A DNA stretch of 64,000 bases from Choristoneura fumiferana. Lineage: Eukaryota > Arthropoda > Insecta > Lepidoptera > Tortricidae. The notes beneath the pieces were generated by a model. That model made no database searches. It had not been told where the DNA came from and worked only from the letters and a program-made list of their open reading frames with translations. Shown here in pieces: positions 55,201 to 63,100 of the stretch. The first letter of the stretch is position 1; every line of letters begins with the position of its first letter. Position numbers and translations under genes: made by a program. The stretch lies in NCBI RefSeq assembly GCF_025370935.1, contig NC_133473.1:1441542-1505541 (forward strand), given 5' to 3'.

Positions 55201-56389
55201 AAAGAATCCGTGCGCAGGATTGCCACCCTGTGGCAGGGGATCCGGTGGTATGGTTTGGAGGACATGTCAGTCCCTCTTGGCACGAGTTGTTACTCATTTA
55301 AATCTTATAGCTGTTGTGGTGTTTTTATAGTTAAGGCCTTTGGGAACTGACATGTTCATTAGCGTTTGATCAAAGTTCCATAATAAATAAAGATTTAAAA
55401 AAAAATGGTATTGACGAGAACCTAGTAGTATAAGTTGTGCATAGTGGGTGATCCGGGGTGGGTGGGGTCAGAAGGTTCTCGAATGGCGTCCGCGGCCCGG
55501 GAGACAAACTGACGGTAGACCTCCCACAAGATGGAGCGACGACCTGGTAAGATCGCGGGATCGCGGTGGATGCGGAAAGCACAAGACCGGTTTGATTAGA
55601 GCGCCTTGGGGGAGGCCTATGTCCAGCAGTGGACGTCTTTCGGCTGACATGATGATTATGACTGGGTGTTCCAGATGTTACGTTGGCAAAAAGCAAAACA
55701 AACGGTAGCTATCAATAATTTATTGAATCAGGAGGATAGTTACTTTGTGGAGGTTATAACAATGAACTGAAACAATTACTTTCACCCGCGACCTTATGAT
55801 AACATGATAAGTACATTTATGCAAGAAATGTGTGTTCATGCAGCAAACCCATCTATCACATATATAAATATCCTCGATCTGCGCATCTCTAGTGAAAATA
55901 ACTCGGCAGAGCGATGACTAACATCTTTTAGCATGGTGAACGTTTGTGTTGCTCTGAAGATGAGCTCTGGTTGAGTTCGAAACGCATCAGTGTAGTGTCA
56001 CCACCACACATGACAATCATGATAAACACATTCCTCGCAATACACCCACGCACATCTCTGGTGAAAACGCAGCCTAAAGTCATTCAAGTATTACGTAAGC
56101 AGAATTTCAGTAATTTTAGCAAAAGTCAGCAAAACCCTACCTCCCCCCGGCAGTCCACTGGCCACAAGTCATGCCCGCGATATTAAAAAGTTATGATTAT
56201 GAACAATAGCTACACCAAAGAGTATTAGTTGAGCTACACCGCCGCCGCCGCTCGTTAACTACCTCCTCCATGCATTTTTAGTTATAAATTTGTCAAATTT
56301 ACATAATATACATATTATTATAGTATACATTCTGCACATTGTTCAAACTTGCGACTGTCAAATAGTATACTTACTTCTCCAGCCAACAT
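34276..56389 (-). CDS. B4GAT1: Beta-1,4-glucuronyltransferase 1 (GT49), about 436 aa
   Basis: This Golgi type II glycosyltransferase adds glucuronic acid to xylose, priming matriglycan on the dystroglycan O-mannose glycan. Exons: 56389-56375 (MLAGE, inferred), 55095-54182, 54068-53912, 34500-34276; phases agree and total 1311 nt. A short basic N-terminus (WRWRCQW) precedes a membrane anchor (about residues 14-34), then a stem. The catalytic core has LRNLARK, and VDVDIVPSKG with the metal-binding DVD at residues 233-235 (54414-54406). It then has EPFYVAS, DERFLGYGFTRNTQ, joined across the last intron to VYEM...FTIHWGLQ and a basic tail. Exon 1 rests only on a good donor (GAA|GTAAGT) in phase 0. 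The last intron, 53911-34501, is about 19.4 kb and holds a whole protease gene on the same strand. The gene symbol is assigned by similarity recalled from memory. Confidence 0.88.
34669..35110 (+). pseudogene. Longest LINE tail fragment (about 145 codons open)
   Basis: Reads MTYGTETWALT, AKLKWQWAGHIFRRTDGRWG, WRPRTGRRAVGRPPTRWSD and EAYVQQWTSFGWH, then an ATGATGATG tail. This is the C-terminal part of an endonuclease/reverse-transcriptase LINE protein, opposite in strand to the host B4GAT1 intron. The frame stays open, so it is relatively young. Confidence 0.8.
36600..36762 (+). pseudogene. Short LINE tail fragment
   Basis: AGTTCTCGAAAGGGGAGCGT...GTAGGACGTCCACCAACGAG...GGAGGAGGCCTACGTCCAAC matches the other LINE tails. 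The ATG tail is absent. Confidence 0.6.
36828..36966. mobile_element. Palindromic MITE (GGGCTGTTTCACCA ends)
   Basis: GGGCTGTTTCACCATCCATT...TTAACTGACGGTTAA is mirrored to TGGTGAAACAGCCC. A degraded relative lies at about 42785-42900 (CTGTTTCACCACTCGTTGGT). Confidence 0.82.
37389..37394 (-). terminator. AATAAA polyadenylation signal of the elastase-like gene
   Basis: Minus-strand AATAAA lies about 200 nt after the stop at 37595. A MITE at 37449-37583 lies between, so the 3' UTR would contain it. Confidence 0.45.
37449..37583. mobile_element. MITE in the presumed 3' UTR of the elastase-like gene
   Basis: GGCCGTATTGCCTAACGCAC at the left mirrors GGCATTAGACAATACGGCC at the right. It starts 12 bp past the stop codon of the nested protease gene. 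Confidence 0.75.
37595..42562 (-). CDS. Elastase-like secreted serine protease (280 aa), nested in a B4GAT1 intron
   Basis: Exons: 42562-42514, 42010-41764, 40609-40360, 39348-39199, 37741-37595 (843 nt, phases agree, good splice sites). Signal peptide MTWVLAVALLCLLTG, then an acidic propeptide ending SGQ|IIGG at Q54/I55. The triad is H95 (TAAHC), D140 (DNDIAVL) and S235 (GDSGGP). Pocket positions: 189-equivalent Ser229, 216-equivalent Ala252 (VVSFARGC) and 226-equivalent Thr262 (SPTVFT). This resembles vertebrate elastase, so small aliphatic P1 residues are predicted. Odd: the activation residue is Gln, not Arg/Lys, so trypsin should not activate it. Chymotrypsin-like or divergent collagenase-like enzymes are alternatives. 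It runs on the same strand as its host gene. Confidence 0.87.
38400..38744. mobile_element. Foldback element with about 17-bp tandem subrepeats
   Basis: The ends TTCGTCTAAAAAGCA and TGCTTTTTTAGACGAA are inverted. Each arm is a tandem of GGTCTAAGTAGCAACT-type units: about six to the left (38402-38515) and about six, reversed, to the right (38640-38742). The middle holds CCTAACCTAACCTA. It lies in intron 4 of the elastase-like gene. Confidence 0.75.
39015..39125 (+). repeat. TTAGG-containing dispersed repeat
   Basis: CTATAGGTTAGGTTAGG is followed by ATAACAATTCTGAACAATTA and TTATGACAAA, closely matching about 33595-33715. Confidence 0.6.
39960..40145 (+). repeat. Dispersed repeat (CCCCCGACGC family), diverged
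   Basis: GACCCCCGTCGAAAAAAGAA and ACCGATTTCGATGCGGGTTT match the 8339-8580 family at lower identity. In intron 3 of the elastase-like gene. Confidence 0.5.
40825..40940 (-). pseudogene. LINE tail fragment, reverse
   Basis: CATCATCATCATCAGCTGGA...GACGTCCACTGCTGAACAAT...TTGCCACTTGCATCCACCGG is the complement of the LINE 3' end. In intron 2 of the elastase-like gene. Confidence 0.65.
42901..44100. other. Part of the B4GAT1 last intron with little structure
   Basis: No exon seen. 43010-43080 resembles a SINE family 3 scrap (CTCATGGTAAGCATCACTGCC). A GC-richer patch occurs at about 43975-44060. Confidence 0.45.
44100..44410 (+). repeat. Two tandem remnants of a retroposon 3' end
   Basis: CAATCGTTTCAAGG...GATCCCTTTATGGGATAAGC recurs at about 44285-44340 as CAATCGTTCAAAGG...GATCCCTTTAAGGGATAAGT, ending AATAAAGAGCTATACAATAC. 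A further copy at about 47370-47490 ends AATAAAGAGTTATACAATA. The AATAAA-type ends suggest a LINE 3' UTR. Confidence 0.5.
44843..45052. mobile_element. Palindromic MITE
   Basis: AACGTTGCACACCGTCAAAG and the reverse complement of TTAGCAGTGTGCAACTTTTT form the ends. The inner arms AACTTTTTCCATTGTGACAC and inverse are perfect. Confidence 0.78.
45756..46740. mobile_element. MITE split by a second element
   Basis: The outer ends AAAGGAACCTGGACCTAAAT and AGGTCCGGGGTCCTTTA pair over about 100 bp. The right arm is interrupted after AGACTTTTGTTCAG by the element at 45927-46654 and resumes as GACTTTGAAATCTGTAACAT. Rejoined, it mirrors the left arm. Original size about 254 bp. Confidence 0.85.
45927..46654. 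mobile_element. Harbinger-like MITE (728 bp) with 3-bp duplication
   Basis: Inverted ends GGGGCCTACCACG...CATGGTAGGCCCC, flanked by CAG on both sides (45924-45926 and 46655-46657). Inner arms: ACCACGACGTT and AACGTCGTGGT. A 3-bp duplication with GGG-type ends fits PIF/Harbinger, but no transposase is present and the superfamily is inferred. Confidence 0.7.
47555..47745. promoter_or_regulatory. GC-rich island in the B4GAT1 last intron, possible regulatory DNA
   Basis: About 190 bp is markedly GC- and CpG-rich inside an AT-rich intron, with GATTGGCC (an inverted CCAAT box) at about 47617. It has no match elsewhere in the window and no ORF. Candidate enhancer or promoter only. Confidence 0.3.
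47860..48087 (+). mobile_element. Full-length Helitron-like element (228 bp)
   Basis: Begins TCCATACTAATATTATAAAT after A, ends GCGGGCAAAAGCTAG before T. A CGCGG/CCGCG hairpin lies at 48060-48075, about 9 nt before CTAG. TC and CTAG ends, A|T insertion and lack of inverted ends or duplication define a non-autonomous Helitron. Other copies: 1118, 17848, 24900, 56661 and 58726. Confidence 0.8.
48435..48567. mobile_element. GTACAGTCACCTGCA palindromic MITE
   Basis: Ends GTACAGTCACCTGCA...TGCAGGTGACTGCAC. Inner arms CCACAGCGGAGCGTGCA and TGCACGCTCCGCTGTGG are perfect. Same family as 19931-20067. Confidence 0.85.
48640..49290 (+). repeat. GGCCGG-tail dispersed repeat
   Basis: AACCCTTATAGTTTCGCCTT, a CTGTCTGTCTGTCTG run, and an end at CTCTTGGCCGGTTTTTTT match 2210-2700 in arrangement. 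No protein seen. Confidence 0.55.
49612..49840 (-). mobile_element. SINE family 3, reverse copy
   Basis: TTATTCGACTGGATGGCAAA...GGTCTCCTGATGGTAAGAGA...ATCTGCAACACCAGGGGTAT is the complement of 50402-50672. The poly-T start marks the 3' tail. Confidence 0.7.
49927..50032. mobile_element. Decayed CTACTACGAAACTCG MITE, copy 3
   Basis: CTATACTACGAAATGCAAAA...TTTAATACGAGAGTGAGAGG...CATAGTAG retains the loop and parts of both arms. Confidence 0.6.
50402..50672 (+). mobile_element. SINE family 3, forward copy
   Basis: Starts near GGTGGTAGGACCTTGTGCAA and ends GTCGAATAAAAAAAAAAAC. It is highly similar to 49612-49840 in opposite orientation, about 560 bp away. Confidence 0.75.
50981..51412. mobile_element. 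TIR element with a THAP-like remnant
   Basis: TCAATGAGGGCTATCG and CGATAGCCCTCATTGA are perfect 16-bp inverted ends. A short frame from ATG at 51139 reads MPQCCIVPVLFGKKGG then RFPK, resembling the start of a THAP zinc finger (C..C, then a FPK-type motif) but lacking the later ligands. A THAP-bearing transposase parent is possible. Confidence 0.6.
51673..51857. mobile_element. Inverted-repeat element
   Basis: AAATCCATGAAAATAATTTT...CAGTCTGAAGTCGGTGCCTC is mirrored by GAGGCACCGACTTCAGACTG...AAAATTATTTTCATAGATTT. Confidence 0.75.
52952..53499. mobile_element. Cluster of three CAGTC-ended palindromic MITEs
   Basis: 52952-53092 (TGTACAGTCGAATTCATGAA and inverse), 53235-53374 (ACAGTCACGTGCAAAGATAC...TTGCAGTTGACTGTAC, family of 9141-9278) and 53371-53499 (GTACAATCACCAACACC..., family of 19931-20067). 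The last two share their GTAC junction. Confidence 0.75.
55460..55665 (+). pseudogene. 5'-truncated LINE tail in the B4GAT1 first intron
   Basis: GGTGGGGTCAGAAGGTTCTC...GGGAGGCCTATGTCCAGCAG...CGGCTGACATGATGATTATG. A TGGGTG hexamer occurs on both sides and may be the target duplication. Confidence 0.75.
55705..56010 (-). mobile_element. SINE-like family 2, reverse copy
   Basis: TTATTGAATCAGGAGGATAG...CACCCGCGACCTTATGATAA...GAGCTCTGGTTGAGTTCGAA corresponds to the 1664-1915 family, interrupted or rearranged in the middle. Confidence 0.55.
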
Positions 56390-56660
56390 TTTGTTCCCTA
56401 GATCTAAACAAATCGCAGTCAAAGATAGCGGAAAATACCACGAAATAACGCTTAACTGTTGAAATAATAGCGAAATTTCAAATGAATATCTTCCAAAGTG
56501 ATACTGAAACCGGTTCCGCTTAGTTGTCAAACAATTGTCAAAGCTGAAATTCACGTCAGAGTTACTAGATACAGGCAAAGCCAAAGAGTTATTTAAGGAG
56601 TTTTTATATACTAAGGTAGTACAAAAGTACAATACAATGGGTCTCAAAAACTTTTTATAA

Positions 56661-56840
56661 TAAACTAGCTATTGCCCGCGGCTTCGCCCCCGTTGCTTTT
56701 TTTCTGTATTTTCTTCCATAAAAACCTTCACCTGACAGTAATGAACACAACAAAAAAATAATTAGCGACATCGGACCAGTCGTTCCCGAGTTTTGCGCTT
56801 AGCAACACATTTTACGATTAATTTTTATTTATATAGATAA
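56661..56840 (-). mobile_element. Helitron-like fragment
   Basis: Starts ACTAGCTATTGCCCGCGGCT, the complement of the CTAG end with its hairpin. The distal part is diverged. Confidence 0.55.
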
Positions 56841-57270
56841 TAGCCGAAAAAAATACAGAATAAAATCAGTTGATTTATCTTAAAAACGTGGCGTGGGTTT
56901 TAACACGGGCTGCCTGAGGAGCTGAGCGAATGTGGCCCATCTGCTTAAGCAAAAAGGGCAGGACATGCTCTTGCGTTCGTTACTTCTTTCGAAGTCTACG
57001 CACTGTGTTTGCTGAAATGTGGGTACTCACAATCTTGTCGTTCCTCAAACCGGACATTGGTTTCTTCAGGTAATTGTACCGCATCTCTGCTGCTGGTAAC
57101 TGTATCATCCAGATTGGGGCATCACTTTACATGGGCAAGGAGTCTGGAACAAGAGGTGAATATTAGTAAGTACCTGTAGGCCCATCTTCCCCACTGGGTA
57201 CACGGGCCACGTGCCCAGGGGCCCGCGATGGATTGGGGCACCCTAGTCCCTACTAAACTACCAAACGATA

Positions 57271-57483
57271 ACCGATAACTCGAAGGTTCTCGAATGGCGT
57301 CCGCGGACCGGGAGACGAGCTGTCGGTAGGCCTTCAACAAGATGGAGCGACGACTTGGTTAAGTTCGCGGGATCGCGGTGGATGCGGAAAGCACAAGACC
57401 GGTCTGAGTGGAGAGCCTTGGGGGAGGCCTATGTCCAGCAGTGGACGTCTTTCGGCTGACATGATGATGATGAACCGATAACT
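57271..57483 (+). mobile_element. Truncated LINE insertion with perfect 10-bp duplication
   Basis: A 193-bp LINE tail (57281-57473) lies between two ACCGATAACT copies at 57271-57280 and 57474-57483. It starts at GAAGGTTCTCGAATGGCGTC and ends in ATGATGATGATGA. The exact duplication shows target-primed insertion and recent age. Confidence 0.88.
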
Positions 57484-57964
57484 ACTCAATTCTCGCCTGA
57501 AAATCAGGCTTACTGAATGCATGCAGCATGTTGTGCCCAGGGCCTCTAATAGGTGAAAGACGGCCCTGCCTGTAGGGTTCTTCTCAACGCCCCGTATTCA
57601 TGGTAAACATTTGTTGAGCAACATTGATGAATCAACATCTTGCTGAGTGGCAATATGTTGCGGGTAACACTTCGTGTTGCAGAGTTGCTCACTGCGTGTT
57701 GCCGTGTTGCCGTTTGGTGACCGAAAACATCAGTTGAGCAGCTAATGTTGACTTGTACGGACAGGTTTGCAATTTTTCTAGTAACATGGCTGTAGTATGG
57801 GACAATGAAAAAGTCATAAAATTTAGAAGGATCCATCTGCCATTTTATGACCAATTATCAAATTTTCTCTTTGCAACAGATACTTTCGTACCCACCACCT
57901 TTTTTCGTTTTTCGTAGTTTATACGATAGATAGAGCCATATAGCACCGAGAACAGATAGTCGCT

Positions 57965-58182
57965 GGTGCCGAAAGGTTCTCGAGTGGAGACCGCGGATGA
58001 CAAGCGCAGCGTAGGACGTCCACCAACGAGATGGACGGATGACCTGGTTAAAGTCGCGGGTTCACGGTGGATGCAAGCCGCTTCCAACCGATGCAACTGG
58101 AGGTCTATGGGGGAGGCCTATGTCCAACAGTGGACGTCCTATGACTGATATTGTGATGATGATGATGATGATGATGACACCT
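57965..58182 (+). pseudogene. Another truncated LINE tail
   Basis: CCGAAAGGTTCTCGAGTGGA...GTAGGACGTCCACCAACGAG...GGAGGCCTATGTCCAACAGT and an ATGATG run. It begins at nearly the same parent position as the others but belongs to a diverged subfamily. Confidence 0.75.
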
Positions 58183-59445
58183 AACGTGTTCCTTAGAAAA
58201 ACGGTCTTGACAGACGGACTAAAAAATAAATTATAATAAGAAATAATAAATGAATTTTACATAAGTATTCGGTCCAATCTTAGAGGTCCAACTGACCAAA
58301 CCACTGATTAAAACTATTCCAAATATATCCTTTGCTAGTACCTTGTAGATATTATAATGCACATGAACGTTGTTAAACAACTTCTTTGAAGGTACAGTCC
58401 GACTACGCTATGCAATGAGTGCTCACAAACTACCTAGCGTCCATTAGTAACTGTAAAAAGCTAACTTTCCTGTACCAAAATTCTATTGTCCTAAGCAAGT
58501 ACCTACATAAGCCACTAGTGTAGTGTTGTGGCTGATATTCTCATTTGTGAATATGTTATTCATAATACCGCGTATTCCTACATTGTTATTCAAACCATTT
58601 CATACGTTAAATGTATATAATCTTTTCGCTGTGAGTACGATAACACGCACTGAGTTTCGTAGGCACTTAGTTATTATAATATACGCTCAGCGCGGTGACC
58701 AATTCGTTAGGTACAAACGCGAAAGTTTATATGGATGGATGTTTGTTACTCTTTCACGCAAGAACTATTGAACGGATTTGCATTAAATTTGGCATACAGG
58801 TAATTTATACCCTGGATTAACATATTGTATAAGCTACTTTTTATCCCGAAGTAATGTACGAGTATGGTTAATGTAGGATCAAAAAGTTTTAAACTACATA
58901 CTAATCGAAGCCGCGGGCAAAAGCTAGTGTGTCCATAATAGTAAAGTAAGTAAGTACTGATGTGATACAGGGTAAAATTTTGGACATAATACAAAATTAG
59001 TGATTCGAGCTCAGTTAATGCTAGGTTATTAATTATAATGCATTAACTCTTGTTGAAATTATTCTAATGAAATATGCGGTTTCCATACATTGTTCATAAT
59101 TTATTAATACCTGGGTGACCGAGCTCCGCTCGGGCTAAAACTCGGTACCAGTTTTCCTAGAGATAAGACCAAGCTAGATCGATTTGTCATCCCCGAAAAC
59201 CCCTACTACGTAATATATACTTATATACATATACCTATGTATACAAGAATTGCTCGTTTAAAGGTATAAGATTTCAATAATACATAAGACTCATTCATTA
59301 CCTAGCATTAACTGAGCTCGAAACACTAATTTTGTATCACGTCCAAAAATGTAGTTATCTAGTGAGTCGCTCAATCTAAAGGTTGGTAGGAGTTAGTAAT
59401 TCCTCGGAATCGATAAGATTTGCAAGGACCCGATAAGGGATGCGG
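58183..59445. other. AT-rich DNA with Helitron-like and hairpin repeats
   Basis: 58726-58927 is a Helitron-like copy ending GAAGCCGCGGGCAAAAGCTAG. 59108-59270 is a GAGCTCCGCTC hairpin repeat. No gene seen. Confidence 0.55.
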
Positions 59446-59817
59446 ATTCGTATTAAATGATTATTGTAACGGATAACGTCTTAAACCGAGGTTAGCTCAA
59501 CATGTTTCGGGCTATTTCGTAGCCCTTCTTCTCAGGAGCACGCGACTCGGCGGCTGCCGCAACACGCACACTACGCGGCACCTCTGCTCGCGCCACTGCC
59601 CGACGGACCTAACACCGGCGCACAACTACCCGCATTTTTATCGTCATTTTTGTTGTCAATGTCTAATGTAGGGTAGCACACAACACTAACAACATCGCTC
59701 CGTAGGCACGTTCACACCAACCGGTGACGCAGCAGGAGTATTTAAAACTGTTTTACAACTCGGGGGTACCGACCAACCGCAATCCCGGTAAATCCCGGCG
59801 GATTCGCTTGAGGATCA
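59446..59817 (+). mobile_element. One arm of the 4290-4495 MITE family plus unique GC-richer DNA
   Basis: ATTGTAACGGATAACGTCTT...GAGCACGCGACTCGGCGGCT matches an arm of 4290-4495. The opposite arm is not seen before the Copia LTR starts, so the element may have been interrupted. Confidence 0.55.
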
Positions 59818-59925
59818 TGTTGTATAACTGGCTAATCAAAATGTTTAAATTTCTTATTCTTTACTATACATTGTATTCTATCTGATGTACGTTTGTCACT
59901 TCAATAAACAAAGTCAAATACAACA
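59818..59925 (+). repeat. 5' LTR of the Copia element (108 bp)
   Basis: Starts TGTTGTA and ends TACAACA, a perfect 7-bp inverted pair in TG...CA form. AATAAA lies at 59903-59908. The 3' LTR would be outside the window, so boundaries rest on these ends and on the primer-binding site. Confidence 0.7.
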
Positions 59926-59927
59926 TT

Positions 59928-59941
59928 CGTTATCAGCACGA
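59928..59941 (+). other. Copia primer-binding site, likely half tRNA-Ile
   Basis: CGTTATCAGCACGA is complementary to the anticodon stem-loop of eukaryotic tRNA-Ile(AAU) as I recall it, with C opposite position 34, which is inosine in the mature tRNA. It begins 2 nt after the LTR. Use of an internally cleaved tRNA is known for Copia. Confidence 0.5.
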
Positions 59942-60123
59942 AACTCTATATTTAACTGAGTATTACTTATAAAAGCTATATATTCTTTATAAAAAGTGAA
60001 TCTACTAGTTTTTTCCAGTATGTGCGTTTATAAATTATGAAAATCTGTGAAAATTTTCAATAGTTCACGAAGATATTTTCATACTATTTTTTGTTGTGAC
60101 ATCAAACAGCTGTGCGTATAAAT

Positions 60124-63100
60124 ATGGCAAATAATTCGATTTCTGCCATAAAACCACTCATAAACAGAGACGGTTATTCCGTATGGAAATTCAAAATGCG
60201 TATGTACCTTATGCATGAAGAGTTATGGGAGACGATCATCGGATATTCTGATGATAGTAAAATTCCTACTGAGGTAAAATCACGTAACGATCAGAAGGCG
60301 TTATCGAAAATATGTCTCACTTTAGATGGTATGGCAATAACTCATGTAAGGTCATGCAAAACAGCCAAGGAAGCTTGGGATGCTCTTTCGTCCGCTTACG
60401 AGGACAAAGGTTTAGGGCGACGTATAAGCCTCGAAAGGAAACTGTACAGGTACTGTCTTGATGATTTTGATTCCAATATAGAGACGTACATAAATGCTGT
60501 CATGTCAACTGTGCAAGATTTAGCCGACATTGGCAAAATTATGGAAGATGCTTCAATAGCTGCGATTCTTCTTGGAGGTTTAAGTCCTCAATATGCACCT
60601 TTAGTAATGGCTTTGGAAAATTCCAACATAGACATTACAGTGGATTTAATTAAGACCAAATTATTGAATGAATTGAATAAACCAACTATAGATAACCCAG
60701 GTACTGCTCTTCGTACACGAATGAACCAGAACAAACTTTCTACATCCAAATCGAAGAAACCTATTGTGTGTTACGACTGCATGGAGCCAGGACATAAGCG
60801 TCCAGATTGTCCCCATAAAAAGGACAAGAAGAAGAGACCCGTAAATCACAAAAATTCTCTATGTGCACTGAATGTCAATGACGGATTAGAGCGTGATAAA
60901 TGGTTTATTGATTCTGGAGCTTCAGCACACATGACGTCACGAGCGGATTGGATGAATAATGTGAGAAGTTCATCTATTGGGACTGTAACCATTGCAAATG
61001 GAGATGTACTGCCCAGTAAAGGCATTGGAGATATTTCTGTCACCACTTGCGGTCAGAATACTAATATAAAGAAGATTACTGATGTAGTTCATGTACCGAA
61101 CTTGAATTCTAATCTTATTTCAGTAAAGAAGGCAGTAGATAAAGGTTTTAATGTAGTTTTTGATAGAACTGGTTGTAATTTTTATGATTCTGATGATTTT
61201 TCTTGTACAGGTGATGTAATTTTACATGGTTCTATATGTGGTGGACTGTATTCTTTAGACTGTACGGTCAACCCAATTACTCAATTATCTGCTTTTGAGA
61301 CCCACTCTGATGTTTCTAGCTTCAAGCTCTGGCATAGACGACTAGGTCATTTATGTCGCATCGGAATGGATCAACTGAGGAAGGGACACGCAGTGGGCGT
61401 GGACTACTCAGAAGTCGATAAGGAACCATGTATCCCCTGCATTGAAGGTAAGCAGAATAGGAAACCCTTTAAGAAAGTTTCACATAAAAGATCAACTTCT
61501 GTTCTGGAACTTATTCATTCAGATATATGTGGACCATTGCCTGAAACTTCATTTCAAGGCAATAAGTATATTTTATTTTTTATAGATGATTTTTCTCGTA
61601 TGACTTTTGTATTCTTTATTCCTTCAAAAGCGGAAGTAAAGAACAAGTTTCATATTTTCCAGTCCACAGTAGAGCGGGAAACAGGAGCAAAGATTAAGAT
61701 ATTGAAGAGTGATAATGGAAAAGAATATGTTAATGCTGAATTTTCGAGATATTTACAAAATGAAGGAATTCAACACCAAACAACAGTTCCCTACAGTCCT
61801 CAGCAAAATTCTATTGCAGAAAGAACAAATCGCTCAATTTTGGAGAAAGTAAGGTCAATGCTTTCTGACAGTTCCCTTTCTCCGGCTTATTGGCAAGATG
61901 CTGCAGAGATGGCTGTATATCTTAAAAATAGGTCTCCTCACCGTGCTCTCAATGGGAAGACGGCGTACGAGAAATGGTATGATAAAATACCAAATCTTTC
62001 TCATCTGCGTGTTTTTGGATGCAGAGCATTCATCCATGTCCCTGAATGTAATCGGAAGAAATTGGACATGAAAGCATCCGAGCATATTTTCGTTGGATAT
62101 TCAGAAGATCCAAGAAGTTATTATTTCAGAGATATTAGATATCCCAGAAGACTTGTGAAAAGCAGAGATGTTACTTTTTTTGAATGTGATTTTCAAGATT
62201 TGAAAGTAAAGACAACTTGTAAGTCTGATAATGATTTAACTGAATCAGCAGTTGTACCTCTATTGCTTAGTTCGCAAGTAAACTCGTCAAATAGTTCAGA
62301 TAGTCGAACACCTGTCACAAGCGCTGTCATCGAAAATGAACAGATTCAACCTGATATTGTAGATATTATATCAGAAGATGTTCAGTCTGATATTAATGTC
62401 GTGGAACAGTGGCATAACGCTGTTACTCCAAATGTGTCAGTTCAACCTGTTATTGCATCTTCATCAGAAGAAACTGAATCTGATACTGATTCTGTAGAAC
62501 CAAGGTACAATTTGAGACCCAGAAAACCTAATTCTGCTGCCAATTGTGTATGCATGCAAACTTCATCCCCTCAGCTGATGGATGAACCTACAACTTATAC
62601 ACAGGCTGTGAACGCAGAAGATAGTGATAAATGGTATCAAGCTATGCAAGATGAATATCAGTCACTGCTTGAGAAACAAACTTGGGTTCTCGTTGATAGA
62701 CCAGATAAGAAAGTCATACCTTGCAAATGGATCTACAAGCTGAAGAAAAATGCGCATGGTGACGTAATTAAATATAAAGCTAGACTTGTCGCGAAAGGAT
62801 TTAATCAAGTTTATGGCATTGACTACTTGGAAACTTTCTCTCCAGTCGTCCGAAATTCTTCTTTACGCATGTTGTTCGCATTGGCTGCGGAAGAGGGAAT
62901 GAAAATGCACCATTTAGACGTTGACACGGCATTTTTAAACGGAATTTTGGAGGAAGAAGTGTATATGAGTCAGCCGGAAGGATTTATAAAACCTGGTCAA
63001 GAAGATAAAGTATGTTTACTGAAACGATCGCTTTATGGCCTCAAACAGGCTTCACGAGCATGGTATAAAAAGTTGACCGAAATTTTGCAATGCATAGGTT

